Source: Zavarzinia marina
Lineage (GTDB): Bacteria > Pseudomonadota > Alphaproteobacteria > Zavarziniales > Zavarziniaceae
Direction: 5' to 3'
DNA length: 64,000 nt
Assembly (NCBI RefSeq): GCF_021568905.1
Contig: NZ_JAKGSB010000005.1
Coordinates: 1 to 64,000, forward strand
Both the position numbers and the translations under genes were made by a program. Below are positions 52,619 through 61,319 of the stretch, in pieces (the stretch's first letter is position 1; each line of letters opens with the position of its first letter). The notes below the pieces were generated by a model. The model saw nothing but the letters and a program-made list of their open reading frames with translations, did no database searches and was not told where the DNA came from.

Positions 52619-53500
52619 ATGTTTTTGCGCAGCCTGCATCTTCTGCCGCGCGGCGCGCTGTCGAGCCGCCTGGTGCCCGCGATCATCGCCACCATGGTGC
52701 TGCTGCTGACCCTGGCGTCGGCGGCCGCGATCGGCATCGAGCGTTCGCTGGCCAGCTTCCAGAGCGAACTGGCCGGGCGCTATACGGTCGAACTGCCGAC
52801 GGCCCAGACCGGCGCCGTCGACGACGAGACCGTGGCCCGGGTCGTCGACCTCCTGGCCGAGACCGAAGGCGTGATCGCCGCAGAGGTCGTCCCCGCGCAG
52901 ACCATGCAGACCCTGCTGGAGCCCTGGCTGGGGCGCGATGCCGCCGTCGGCGACCTGCCCCTGCCGGTCCTGATCGACATCGTCGCGACGCCGGGCATGA
53001 CCCTCGATCCCGCGGCCCTGGCCGAGCGGATCGGCAAGCTGGTCAAGGGCGCGCGGGTCGAGGCCGCGGTCGAGAGCCTGGACGAGATCGGCGAGATCGC
53101 GGGCGCGGTCGAGCTTTCGGCCTATTGCGTCGTCGCCCTGGTCGCCTTCTGCCTGGCGGCCGTGGTGGTCTTCGCCACCGGCGCCGGCCTCGCCGCCCAT
53201 CACGGCATCATCGAGATCGTGCATCAGATCGGCGCCCGCGACCGGATCGTGGCCCGCGAATTCGAGCGCCGCTTCCTCATCCTCGGCTTCGTCGGCGGAT
53301 TGATCGGGGTGGCGGTCGGGGCCGTCGCCGTCTACGGCTTCGCGCTCTATGCCCAATCCCTCGATTCGCCCTTCCTGCCGGCGATGGGCGATTTCATGCG
53401 GGCGCTGGTGCCCCTTCTCGCCATTCCGCCGCTGGTCGCGGCGCTGACCACGGCGACCGCCGGCCTGACCGTGAACCGCGCCCTGAGGCGGCTGGCCTGA
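52619..53500 (+). CDS. ftsX: cell division protein FtsX
   Basis: A 293-residue FtsX with four membrane helices: about 22-43, 165-190, 210-235 and 260-285. A periplasmic loop of about 110 residues sits between helices one and two. G-A-R-D-R-I-V-A-R-E-F-E-R-R-F near 208 is typical. It begins 2 bp after the ftsE stop and is coupled to it. Confidence 0.92.
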   Translation: MFLRSLHLLPRGALSSRLVPAIIATMVLLLTLASAAAIGIERSLASFQSELAGRYTVELPTAQTGAVDDETVARVVDLLAETEGVIAAEVVPAQTMQTLLEPWLGRDAAVGDLPLPVLIDIVATPGMTLDPAALAERIGKLVKGARVEAAVESLDEIGEIAGAVELSAYCVVALVAFCLAAVVVFATGAGLAAHHGIIEIVHQIGARDRIVAREFERRFLILGFVGGLIGVAVGAVAVYGFALYAQSLDSPFLPAMGDFMRALVPLLAIPPLVAALTTATAGLTVNRALRRLA

Positions 53501-54183
53501 TGCGCGCGCTTCGCCTGCTCGGCTTCCTGCTCTGCTTCGTCTTCGGCGCCTATGGCTGGTTCCTGGGCCGCATCCCGGTCGCGGTGGCGGAGCCGGAGCG
53601 CGCGACCGACGGCATCGTCGTCTTGACCGGCGGTGCGCTCCGCCTCGACGAGGCGGCGGCGGTGATGGCCAAGGGCCTCGCCGGGCGCCTGCTGGTCTCG
53701 GGCGTTTCGACCGATTCGGGGCCGGAGGACATCCGCGCCCGGCTGGCGGCGTTGCCGGACGCCATGTTCAACTGCTGCGTCGATCTCGGCTATCAGGCGC
53801 GCAACACCATCGGCAACGCGGACGAGGCGGCGGCATGGGCCCGGGCCCACGGCATGGCGACACTGCGGGTGGTGACCGCCGCCTATCACATGCCCCGGGC
53901 GCTGGCCGAATTGAACCGCGCCCTGCCCGAAGTCGTGCTGCTGCCCCATCCGGTGTTCCCCGAGCGCAGCTTCGACAGCGGCACCCTGCCGGCGGTGACG
54001 GCACCGCTCGAATTCGCCAAATACACCGCGGCCCTGGTCCGCCAGCGCCTGGCCGAGATCGCGCCCGAGACGGCCGGCACGGTCGAGGCGCCGATCGCCG
54101 AGGGCACGGCCCCCGCATCACCCAGGACCGAGCAACTGTCGCCCGCCGAGGCGGGCGGCGCGCCACCGAAGGACACCCCATGA
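53500..54183 (+). CDS. YdcF family protein (DUF218)
   Basis: A 227-residue membrane-anchored protein with an N-terminal helix (about 4-22) and the DUF218 core: D-G-I-V-V-L-T-G-G, L-L-V-S-G-V-S, A-R-N-T-I-G-N-A-D-E and T-A-A-Y-H-M-P-R-A. Family members are thought to bind nucleotides or act on envelope glycans. The ATG overlaps the ftsX stop (TGATG). A 35-residue Pro/Ala/Thr/Glu-rich tail closes it. Confidence 0.85.
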   Translation: MRALRLLGFLLCFVFGAYGWFLGRIPVAVAEPERATDGIVVLTGGALRLDEAAAVMAKGLAGRLLVSGVSTDSGPEDIRARLAALPDAMFNCCVDLGYQARNTIGNADEAAAWARAHGMATLRVVTAAYHMPRALAELNRALPEVVLLPHPVFPERSFDSGTLPAVTAPLEFAKYTAALVRQRLAEIAPETAGTVEAPIAEGTAPASPRTEQLSPAEAGGAPPKDTP

Positions 54184-54923
54184 GACCGCTGCTGTGGCTG
54201 CGCTCGGCCCTGTTCAACCTGTTCTTCTATGTCTGGACCGCCCTGGTCGCGATCCTGATGCTGCCGGCGCTGGCCATGCCCCGGACCCTCGGCCTCTTCG
54301 CGGCCCGCTTCTGGATCGCCGGGGTGAACCTGGGCCTGCGCCTGATCTGCGGCGTCAGGATCGAGATCAAGGGCCGACATCACCTGCCCGACGGCCCGGT
54401 GCTGATCGCGGCCAAGCATCAGTCGGCCTGGGATACGATCGCCCTCCTCGCGATTTGCGGCATGCCCGCCGTCGTCCTGAAGCGCGAGTTGACCTGGATC
54501 CCCTTCTACGGCTGGTACATCCTTTCGACCGGCAATATCCCGATCGACCGCGGCGCCGGCGCCAAGGCCCTGAAGGACATGGTGAAACAGGCCAAGGCCC
54601 GGATCGCCGAGGGGCGCGCCGTCCTGATCTTTCCCCAGGGCACCCGCGTCGCCGTCGGCGCCAAAATGCCCTATCAGCCGGGCGTCGCCGCGATCTACGG
54701 CCAGTTGGGCGTGCCCTGCGTGCCGGTCGCGCTGAATTCCGGCATCGTCTGGCCGCGCCGCGCCTTCCGTCGTCCGCCCGGCACCATCACCGTCGAGTTC
54801 CTGGCCCCGATACCACCGGGATTGCGCCGCGAGCCCTTCATGACGACACTGGAAGCCAAGATCGAGGCGGCCTCGGACGCCCTGGCCGCGGTCGGCCGTC
54901 GGCCCCAAGATATGGCACCATAG
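54180..54923 (+). CDS. plsC: 1-acyl-sn-glycerol-3-phosphate acyltransferase
   Basis: A 247-residue inner-membrane acyltransferase that makes phosphatidic acid. The catalytic H-x4-D is in K-H-Q-S-A-W-D near 79-85; block III is F-P-Q-G-T-R near 150 (Gln for the usual Glu, common in this lineage); block IV P-V-A-L-N-S-G is near 180. One N-terminal helix anchors it. It overlaps the YdcF gene by 4 bp. It closes the ftsE-ftsX-ydcF-plsC operon. Confidence 0.92.
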   Translation: MRPLLWLRSALFNLFFYVWTALVAILMLPALAMPRTLGLFAARFWIAGVNLGLRLICGVRIEIKGRHHLPDGPVLIAAKHQSAWDTIALLAICGMPAVVLKRELTWIPFYGWYILSTGNIPIDRGAGAKALKDMVKQAKARIAEGRAVLIFPQGTRVAVGAKMPYQPGVAAIYGQLGVPCVPVALNSGIVWPRRAFRRPPGTITVEFLAPIPPGLRREPFMTTLEAKIEAASDALAAVGRRPQDMAP

Positions 54924-55159
54924 ACGAATCGAGAACATTTGGGTCGCCACAACATCTGGATTGTGGATAACTGGTCATCCACGAATTGTTGAATCTGGGG
55001 ATAAGTGGAATTCCTCAGGAAAATCAGCATTTTGTGATTTGGCCACCTGTGGAAACAAATCGAGAACGAAACCTTGACCGGGGTTTGACCGGCTGCCACT
55101 CTGTCGAGCCCGCCGTTCCGCCCCGCTCTCGGGGAAGCCCCTTGAGAATGAGGACCGCC
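54924..55159. promoter_or_regulatory. nrdJ upstream region with DnaA-box-like cluster
   Basis: A 236-bp gap with no gene. The perfect DnaA box TTATCCACA is on the minus strand at 54962-54970. One-mismatch boxes lie at 54996-55004 (TTATCCCCA) and 55048-55056 (GTTTCCACA), both minus strand. GTGGAT and ATCCAC arms flank AACTGGTC at 54963-54982. A 10-bp direct repeat AATCGAGAAC occurs at 54927-54936 and 55058-55067. GAATC (GANTC methylation) sites are present. This is probably the nrdJ control region. Confidence 0.6.
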
Positions 55160-58100
55160 ATGGTGTCGATCGCGCCGATCAGCCAGCAGATCTGGGACAT
55201 GAAATACCGCCTGAAGGATGCGGAAGGCCGGCCCCTGGATGCCACGGTGGAAGAGACCTGGGACCGCGTCGCCGCCGCCCTGGCGGCGCCCGAGACGGCG
55301 AATCGCGCGGTTCACGAGGCGGCGTTCCGCGACGCCCTGCAGGATTTCCGCTTCATGCCGGCGGGAAGGATCATGGCGGGTGCCGGCACCGACCGGAAGG
55401 TGACCCTGTTCAACTGCTTCGTCATGGGCACGATCCCCGACGACATGTCGGGCATCTTCGAGCACCTGCGCGAGGCGGCGCTGACCATGCAGCAGGGCGG
55501 CGGCATCGGCTACGACTTCTCGACGCTGCGGCCCAAGGGCGCGCCGGTGAAGGGCGTCGGCGCCGACGCCTCGGGCCCCCTGCCCTTCATGGACGTCTGG
55601 GACAGCATGTGCCGCACCATCATGTCGGCGGGCTCGCGCCGGGGCGCCATGATGGCGACCATGCGCTGCGACCATCCGGACATCGAAGCCTTCATCGCCG
55701 CCAAGCGCGATGCCGGCCGGCTGCGCATGTTCAACCTCTCCGTCCTCGTCACCGACGATTTCATGGCGGCGGTCGCGGCCGACGATGCCTGGAACCTGAC
55801 CTTCGGCGGCACGGTCTACAAGACCATCCAGGCGCGCGAGCTGTGGGACACCATCATGCGCGCGACCTACGCCTATGCCGAACCGGGCGTCATCTTCATC
55901 GACCGCATCAACCGCCTTAACAATCTCTGGTATGCGGAGACGATCAGCGCGACAAACCCCTGCGTCACCGCCGATACCTGGGTCCATACCGCCGACGGCC
56001 CGCGCCGGGTCGCCGATCTCGTCGGCCGCCCCTTCGCCGCCATGGTGGACGGCAAGGCCCATGCCACCGACCCGCGCGGTTTCTTTCCGACCGGCACCAA
56101 GCCCGTGGTCGACCTCGAGACCCTCGACGGCTTCCGCCTGCGCCTGACCGCCGATCACAAGGTCCTGAAGATCGCCGCCCGCACCCGCTTTCGGCGCGAG
56201 ACGGCGTGGACCGCCGCCGGCGCTCTCCGCCCCGGTGACGAGATCGTCCTGAACGATCATGCCGGCGAAGCCGCTTGGCCCGGCCGGGGCACCGCTGGCG
56301 AGGGGCTGCTTCTCGGCATGCTGGTCGGCGACGGCACCCTCAAGGCCGAGGCCGGCGTGCTCAGCGTCTGGCCGCAGGCCGAGGCCGTGAACGGCGCATC
56401 GGCCGGCGATCCCGCCTTCGCCCTGATGCGCGAGATCGAGGACGCGGCGCGGCAATTGCCCCACCGCAGCGATTTCGCCGGCTGGCACGAAATCCAGGGC
56501 CGGGGCGAATATCGTCTGAAGATGAAGGCGATCGCCGATCTGGCCGCCGCCTACGGCATGGCGCCGGGGCGAAAGACCGTGACGCCCGCCGTCGAAGCCG
56601 CTTCCGCCGCCTTCCAGCGCGCCTTCCTGCGCGCCCTCTTCGATTGCGACGGCAGCGTTCAGGGCACACAGGCCAAGGGCATCAGTATCCGCCTCGCCCA
56701 GAGCGACCGCGACCTCCTGCGCGCGGTCCAGCGCATGCTGGCCCGCTTCGGCGTGATCGCGCGCCTCTACGACCGCCGCCCCGCCGGCGAGAGCATCCTG
56801 CCCGACGGCAAGGGCGGCACAGGCGCCTATCCGACCCGGCCGCAGTTCGAACTGATCGTCGCGCGGTCCAACGTGCTGCGCTTTCGCGACCGGATCGGTT
56901 TCACGGACACGGCGAAACAGCGCCGCCTGGACGGCCAGATCGAGGCCTTCCGCCGCGCCCCCAACCGGGAAATCTTCGCCGCGACGGTGAAGGCGGTCAC
57001 GGCGGCGGGCGAAGCCCCCGTATTCGACGTTTCCGTGCCGGGCATCAATGCCTTCGATGCCAATGGCCTCTATGTCCACAATTGCGGTGAACAGCCCCTG
57101 CCGCCTTACGGCGCCTGTCTGCTCGGCTCGGTCAATCTGGCGCGTTTCGTGACCGATCCCTTCGCGGAGGAGGCGGCGCTCGACCTCGCCGCGCTGGAGA
57201 CGGTGGTGCGCACCGCCATCCGCATGATGGACAATGTCGTCGACACCTCGAACTTCCCGCTGCCCGAACAGGCGGCGGAGGCGCGGGCGAAGCGGCGCAT
57301 CGGTCTTGGCGTCACCGGGCTCGCGGATGCGCTGATCATGTGCCGGGCGCGCTATGGCGGGCCCATGGCGCTGCGCCTGATCGGGCAATGGATGAAGGCG
57401 ATCCAGCGCGCCGCCTATCTCGAATCCGCCGAACTGGCGCGGGAGAAAGGCCCCTTCCCCCTGTTCGACCGCGAGAAATATCTGGCCGGCGAAAGCATCA
57501 GGACGCTCGACGCCGACGTCCGCGCCGCGATCGCCGAACACGGCATCCGCAATGCCCTGCTCACCTCGATCGCGCCGACGGGCACCATTTCGCTCTTCGC
57601 CGACAATGTCTCGTCGGGGCTCGAGCCCGTGTTCTCCTTCGCCTATACCCGCAAGGTGCTGATGCCCGACGGCACGCGGCGGGAGGAGGAAGTCACCGAC
57701 TACGCCTATCGCCTGTGGCGCCGCCTGAAGGGCGACGCGCCCCTGCCCGATTATTTCGTCGACGCCCAGGTGCTGAGCCCGGCCGACCACGTCCGGGTCC
57801 AGGCCGAGGTGCAGAAATACGTCGACAGTTCGATCTCCAAGACCATCAATTGTCCGGAGGACATTTCCTTCGACGCCTTCAAGGACGTCTATCTGATGGC
57901 CTGGCGCGAGGGGTGCAAGGGCTGCACCACCTATCGCCCGAACGACGTCACGGGTTCCGTGCTCTCGGTCCAGCCGAAGAAGGAGGCGAAGGCCGCCGAG
58001 CCCGAACTGCCCCTCGAATCCCCCGCCGCCACGGCGCGCCACGAGGACGTCTACGAGGCGGGCGGCATCGTCTATATGACCAAGCCCCTGGACCGGCCCG

Positions 58101-58624
58101 AGGTCCTGCCCGGCAAGACCTACAAGGTGCGCTGGCCCGAATCCGAACACGCGCTCTACATCACCGTGAACGACGTGGTGCAGGAGAGCCGGCGCCGGCC
58201 CTTCGAGGTCTTCATCAATTCGAAGAACATGGAGCATTACGCCTGGACCGTCGCCCTGACGCGCATGATCTCGGCCGTGTTCCGGCGCGGCGGCGACGTC
58301 GCCTTCGTCGTGGAGGAATTGAAGGCCGTGTTCGATCCGCGCGGCGGCTATTGGATGCAGGGCCGCTATGTCCCCTCGCTCCTCGCCGCGATCGGCGAGG
58401 TGATCGAGCAGCACATGATCGACATCGGCTTCATCCAGGCTCAGAAGGTCGAAGTGCCGGAGAAATTCCTGAACGCGGCGACCAGCGGCGAGGCGAGCGG
58501 CGGCGGCGCCGCGACCGGCGGCCCCAAGGGCGCGCGCCCCTGCCCGCGCTGCGGCCAGCCCAGCCTGGTGCGCCAGGAGGGCTGCGACGCCTGTTTCTCC
58601 TGCGGTTACTCCAAGTGCGGGTGA
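55160..58624 (+). CDS. nrdJ: class II (B12-dependent) ribonucleotide reductase with intein
   Basis: A frame of 1154 residues that splices to about 780. The extein is a class II NrdJ: I-S-Q-Q-I-W-D-M-K-Y-R near the start, F-N-C-F-V-M-G with the first redox Cys, M-Q-Q-G-G-G-I-G-Y-D-F, and N-P-C-G-E-Q-P-L-P-P-Y-G-A-C-L-L-G-S, where N-x-C-x-E is the radical site. The C-terminus has C-P-R-C and C-F-S-C-G-Y-S-K-C Cys pairs for re-reduction. It makes deoxynucleotides with adenosylcobalamin. ATG 55160 has GAGGA 5 bp ahead; ATG 55148 is in frame but spaced poorly. The intein occupies 55961-57082. Confidence 0.96.
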   Translation: MVSIAPISQQIWDMKYRLKDAEGRPLDATVEETWDRVAAALAAPETANRAVHEAAFRDALQDFRFMPAGRIMAGAGTDRKVTLFNCFVMGTIPDDMSGIFEHLREAALTMQQGGGIGYDFSTLRPKGAPVKGVGADASGPLPFMDVWDSMCRTIMSAGSRRGAMMATMRCDHPDIEAFIAAKRDAGRLRMFNLSVLVTDDFMAAVAADDAWNLTFGGTVYKTIQARELWDTIMRATYAYAEPGVIFIDRINRLNNLWYAETISATNPCVTADTWVHTADGPRRVADLVGRPFAAMVDGKAHATDPRGFFPTGTKPVVDLETLDGFRLRLTADHKVLKIAARTRFRRETAWTAAGALRPGDEIVLNDHAGEAAWPGRGTAGEGLLLGMLVGDGTLKAEAGVLSVWPQAEAVNGASAGDPAFALMREIEDAARQLPHRSDFAGWHEIQGRGEYRLKMKAIADLAAAYGMAPGRKTVTPAVEAASAAFQRAFLRALFDCDGSVQGTQAKGISIRLAQSDRDLLRAVQRMLARFGVIARLYDRRPAGESILPDGKGGTGAYPTRPQFELIVARSNVLRFRDRIGFTDTAKQRRLDGQIEAFRRAPNREIFAATVKAVTAAGEAPVFDVSVPGINAFDANGLYVHNCGEQPLPPYGACLLGSVNLARFVTDPFAEEAALDLAALETVVRTAIRMMDNVVDTSNFPLPEQAAEARAKRRIGLGVTGLADALIMCRARYGGPMALRLIGQWMKAIQRAAYLESAELAREKGPFPLFDREKYLAGESIRTLDADVRAAIAEHGIRNALLTSIAPTGTISLFADNVSSGLEPVFSFAYTRKVLMPDGTRREEEVTDYAYRLWRRLKGDAPLPDYFVDAQVLSPADHVRVQAEVQKYVDSSISKTINCPEDISFDAFKDVYLMAWREGCKGCTTYRPNDVTGSVLSVQPKKEAKAAEPELPLESPAATARHEDVYEAGGIVYMTKPLDRPEVLPGKTYKVRWPESEHALYITVNDVVQESRRRPFEVFINSKNMEHYAWTVALTRMISAVFRRGGDVAFVVEELKAVFDPRGGYWMQGRYVPSLLAAIGEVIEQHMIDIGFIQAQKVEVPEKFLNAATSGEASGGGAATGGPKGARPCPRCGQPSLVRQEGCDACFSCGYSKCG
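55961..57082 (+). other. intein with LAGLIDADG homing endonuclease in NrdJ
   Basis: A 374-residue in-frame insert between Asn-Pro and the Cys-Gly-Glu of the NrdJ radical site. Splice features are complete: Cys1 in C-V-T-A-D-T-W-V, block B T-A-D-H with the His, and block F/G ending V-H-N followed by Cys+1. Endonuclease motifs L-L-G-M-L-V-G-D-G-T (about residue 114) and F-L-R-A-L-F-D-C-D-G-S (about 222) keep both catalytic Asp. Cys+1 is the catalytic thiyl Cys of the host enzyme, so reductase activity requires splicing. Confidence 0.93.
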
Positions 58625-58628
58625 GGCC

Positions 58629-59216
58629 TCAGCGGGTCAGATGCGCGACCGCGTGGTCGCCGAGGGGCGGCGCCGGGATGGCGCGGACGGCGCGGTCGAG
58701 CCGGTGGAGGACGCCGTCGACCAGGCCGAGACGTTCCAATTCCGCGACGGTCGCCGCCAGATAGTCGCGGTTGCGGCCGGCGCTGCCCTCGGCGCCCGCG
58801 ATCACGGCGACCTGGTCCTCGAACGAGAGTTTGCCGGCATATTGGACATGGCGCCGGTCGGCGACATAGGTGACGGCCCGGACCGTGGCGCCCGCCTCGG
58901 TCCGGACCGGCACGACCTTCTCCTCATAGACATGGGTGACCAGCTCGCGCTCGCGCAGATAGGCGAGCACCGTCGCCCGCGCGTCCGCCGCGACATGGAA
59001 CAGCATGCCCCGGCAGCAGCCGCCCCGGTCGAGCCCGAGGACGAGGCCGCGCCGTTCGGGCGTGCCCCGGTAATGTTCCGAATAGACGCAGAACGCCCGG
59101 TGATAGCCGTGCAGCACCGCCGGCACCGCCGACAGAAAGGGAAAGCCCGGCCGCCAGATCAGCGACCCGTAACCGAAAACCCAGAGATCACCCGCCGCCA
59201 TTTCCATTCCCGACAC
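58629..59216 (-). CDS. chaC: ChaC-like gamma-glutamylcyclotransferase
   Basis: A 195-residue ChaC-type enzyme that cleaves glutathione to 5-oxoproline and Cys-Gly. F-G-Y-G-S-L-I-W is near 14-21, Y-R-G-T-P-E-R-R-G-L-V near 48 with the catalytic Glu, and Y-A-G-K-L-S-F-E-D-Q near 126. It is convergent with nrdJ across 4 bp. Confidence 0.9.
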   Translation of the reverse strand: MSGMEMAAGDLWVFGYGSLIWRPGFPFLSAVPAVLHGYHRAFCVYSEHYRGTPERRGLVLGLDRGGCCRGMLFHVAADARATVLAYLRERELVTHVYEEKVVPVRTEAGATVRAVTYVADRRHVQYAGKLSFEDQVAVIAGAEGSAGRNRDYLAATVAELERLGLVDGVLHRLDRAVRAIPAPPLGDHAVAHLTR

Positions 59217-59281
59217 TGCAAGCTTTCCCCGATCCGCCGGATTGCCTATTAAGGAAGCCGGCCGGGGCGAGGAGGTCCATC

Positions 59282-60370
59282 TTGCGCATTTCGCGACGCT
59301 ATCTCTACCTGACTCTGTTCGTGATCCTGGCCGTCGCCGCCTGGACCTTCTTCTGGTTCCGCATCGCGGGCGAGGTGCGCACCCGTACCGACGCCTGGAT
59401 CGCCGAACAGGCGGCGCAGGGCGTCGAGGTCACCTATGGCGACATGCAGGTGAACGGCTATCCCTATCGGATCGAGGTCACGATCGCCGATCTTGCGGCC
59501 GAGGGCCTGCCCCGGGGCGGCGCCTTCACCGTGCCCGAGGTGACGGTGCTGAGCCTGCCGTGGAATCCCCGCCTGATCGTCGGCAGCCTGGCGGGCGAGA
59601 CGCGCTTTCGCTGGACGGACGAGAGGGGGGCGGCCCAGAGCGGCACCTATGCCGCGACCTCGACCGGCTTCTCCATCGCCTTCGAGGACGGGCAGGCGGC
59701 GCGCTTCGCGCTTTCGGGCGATGCCCCGATCGTGACCGCCACCACCCTGCAGGGCCCGCTTTCGGCCAAGGTGTTCGAGGTTCACGCCCGGCGCCTCGCC
59801 GGCGGCGCCACGCCGGAAGGCGAGGGGGCCGCCGGCGATACCGCGCCGACCGCCCCCCTGCTGGGCGAGGTGGCGGTGGACGGCACCGACGTGCATCTGC
59901 CCGCCAATGTGCGAAGCCCGCTCGGCCCCCTGGTCGAGAAGATCGGCTATACCGTCGGCCTGACCGGTCATATTCCAACCGGCCGCATCCCGGCACCCGG
60001 CCCCGGCCGGCGCATCGAGGACATGGCGGCCGAATGGGCGCGCGACGGCGGCACCATCGAACTGTCCCGGGCGGAGACACGCTGGGGCCCCCTGAACCTC
60101 ACCCTGACCGGCAGTTTCTCGATCGATGCCCTGAACCGCCCAATCGGCGCCATCTCCGGCCGGATCGGCGGGCTGGAACCCCTGATCGACGGCGCCGTCG
60201 CCGAAGGCCGCCTGCGCGAGAACCAGGCGCGCGGCATCAAGCAGGCCCTGAACGCGCTCGGCTTCATCGCCAAGGACAAGGAAGGCCGGGTGCCGGTCTC
60301 CGTCACCGTGCAGGACGGCCGCGTCTCGGTCGGTCCCGTCCCGGTCGGCGAGGTGAAGCCGCTGTTCTGA
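59282..60370 (+). CDS. DUF2125 family protein
   Basis: A 362-residue protein with one N-terminal membrane helix (about 8-26) followed by a beta-rich periplasmic domain. The segment V-N-G-Y-P-Y-R-I near 60 is the DUF2125 hallmark. The start is TTG at 59282, supported by the strong GAGGAGG 7-14 bp upstream. It is conserved in alphaproteobacteria beside aromatic amino acid genes; function is unknown, perhaps envelope lipid handling. Confidence 0.87.
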   Translation: MRISRRYLYLTLFVILAVAAWTFFWFRIAGEVRTRTDAWIAEQAAQGVEVTYGDMQVNGYPYRIEVTIADLAAEGLPRGGAFTVPEVTVLSLPWNPRLIVGSLAGETRFRWTDERGAAQSGTYAATSTGFSIAFEDGQAARFALSGDAPIVTATTLQGPLSAKVFEVHARRLAGGATPEGEGAAGDTAPTAPLLGEVAVDGTDVHLPANVRSPLGPLVEKIGYTVGLTGHIPTGRIPAPGPGRRIEDMAAEWARDGGTIELSRAETRWGPLNLTLTGSFSIDALNRPIGAISGRIGGLEPLIDGAVAEGRLRENQARGIKQALNALGFIAKDKEGRVPVSVTVQDGRVSVGPVPVGEVKPLF

Positions 60371-60389
60371 CGTCGGCCGACCGAGAGTG

Positions 60390-61319
60390 CTATTCGCCGC
60401 CGCCCGGCACGCGGCGGCCGAAGTCGGCGGCAGGGGTTTCCTGGCCGGCGTCGACGATCGAGCGGCGGATGGCGCGGGTCTTGGTGAAGAGGTCGAACAG
60501 GGCATCGCCCTCGCCCCAGCGGATGGCGCGCTGGAGCGCCGTCAGGTCCTCGACGAAACGGCCCAGCATCTCGAGCACGGCTTCCCTGTTGTTCAGGAAG
60601 ATGTCGCGCCACATGGTCGGATCGCTGGCCGCGATGCGGGTGAAGTCGCGAAAGCCGCCGGCCGAATACTTGATCACTTCCGACTGGGTCACCGCTTCGA
60701 GGTCGGAGGCCGTGCCGACGATGTTGTAGGCGATCAGATGCGGCACGTGAGAGGTGATGGCCAGCACCAGATCGTGATGCTGGGCGCTCATGCGGTCGAC
60801 CTTGGCGCCCATGGCGGCCCAGAGCGCCTCGACCTTGTCGACGGCGGCGGCATCGGCGTCGTCGGGCGGGGTCAGGATGCACCAGCGGTTCTCGAACAAT
60901 TCGGCGAAACCCGATTCGGGGCCCGAATGTTCGGTGCCGGCGACCGGATGGCCCGGCACCAGATGGACGTTGAGGGGCAGATGCGGGCCGACGTCGCGCA
61001 GCACCATGCCCTTCACCGAGCCGACGTCGGTGACGATGGTGCCGGCGGCGACCACCGGCCCGATCTCGGCCGCGATCCGGGCGAAGGCGCCGATCGGCGT
61101 CGCCAGCACCACGAGATCGGCGCCGCGCGCCGCGCTCGCCGCGTCTTCATGGACGGCATCGACGAGGCCGAGGCGGAGCGCGGCCGCCCGGCTCTTCTCC
61201 GAGCGGGTGGCGCAGACGATCTCGCCGGCGAGGCCGTGGCGGCGCATGGCGAGCGCCATGGAAGAGCCGATCAGGCCGATGCCGATCAGGGCGACACGGC
61301 GGAACAGGGGTTCGGTCAT
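60390..61319 (-). CDS. tyrC: prephenate/arogenate dehydrogenase family protein
   Basis: A 309-residue NAD-dependent dehydrogenase of tyrosine synthesis. The Rossmann motif G-I-G-L-I-G-S-S is near 13-20, H-P-V-A-G-T-E-H-S-G-P near 117 carries the substrate His, and T-S-H-V-P-H-L near 188. It overlaps the hisC stop by TGATG. It is the last gene of the chorismate mutase-hisC-tyrC operon. Confidence 0.93.
   Translation of the reverse strand: MTEPLFRRVALIGIGLIGSSMALAMRRHGLAGEIVCATRSEKSRAAALRLGLVDAVHEDAASAARGADLVVLATPIGAFARIAAEIGPVVAAGTIVTDVGSVKGMVLRDVGPHLPLNVHLVPGHPVAGTEHSGPESGFAELFENRWCILTPPDDADAAAVDKVEALWAAMGAKVDRMSAQHHDLVLAITSHVPHLIAYNIVGTASDLEAVTQSEVIKYSAGGFRDFTRIAASDPTMWRDIFLNNREAVLEMLGRFVEDLTALQRAIRWGEGDALFDLFTKTRAIRRSIVDAGQETPAADFGRRVPGGGE

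Noticed and set aside
54924-55159. Cobalamin riboswitch ahead of nrdJ
   Set aside because: A GCCACT stretch hints at a B12 box, but the rest of the conserved box and core helices are not seen. A B12-dependent enzyme would also not usually be repressed by B12.
55961-57082. Possible frameshift or unrelated insertion in nrdJ
   Set aside because: The insert is exactly in frame and has complete intein splice and endonuclease motifs.
54695-58414. Very long open frame antisense to nrdJ (over 1200 codons)
   Set aside because: High GC at third positions keeps the opposite strand open. The translation has no family motifs and the forward strand encodes a clear NrdJ.
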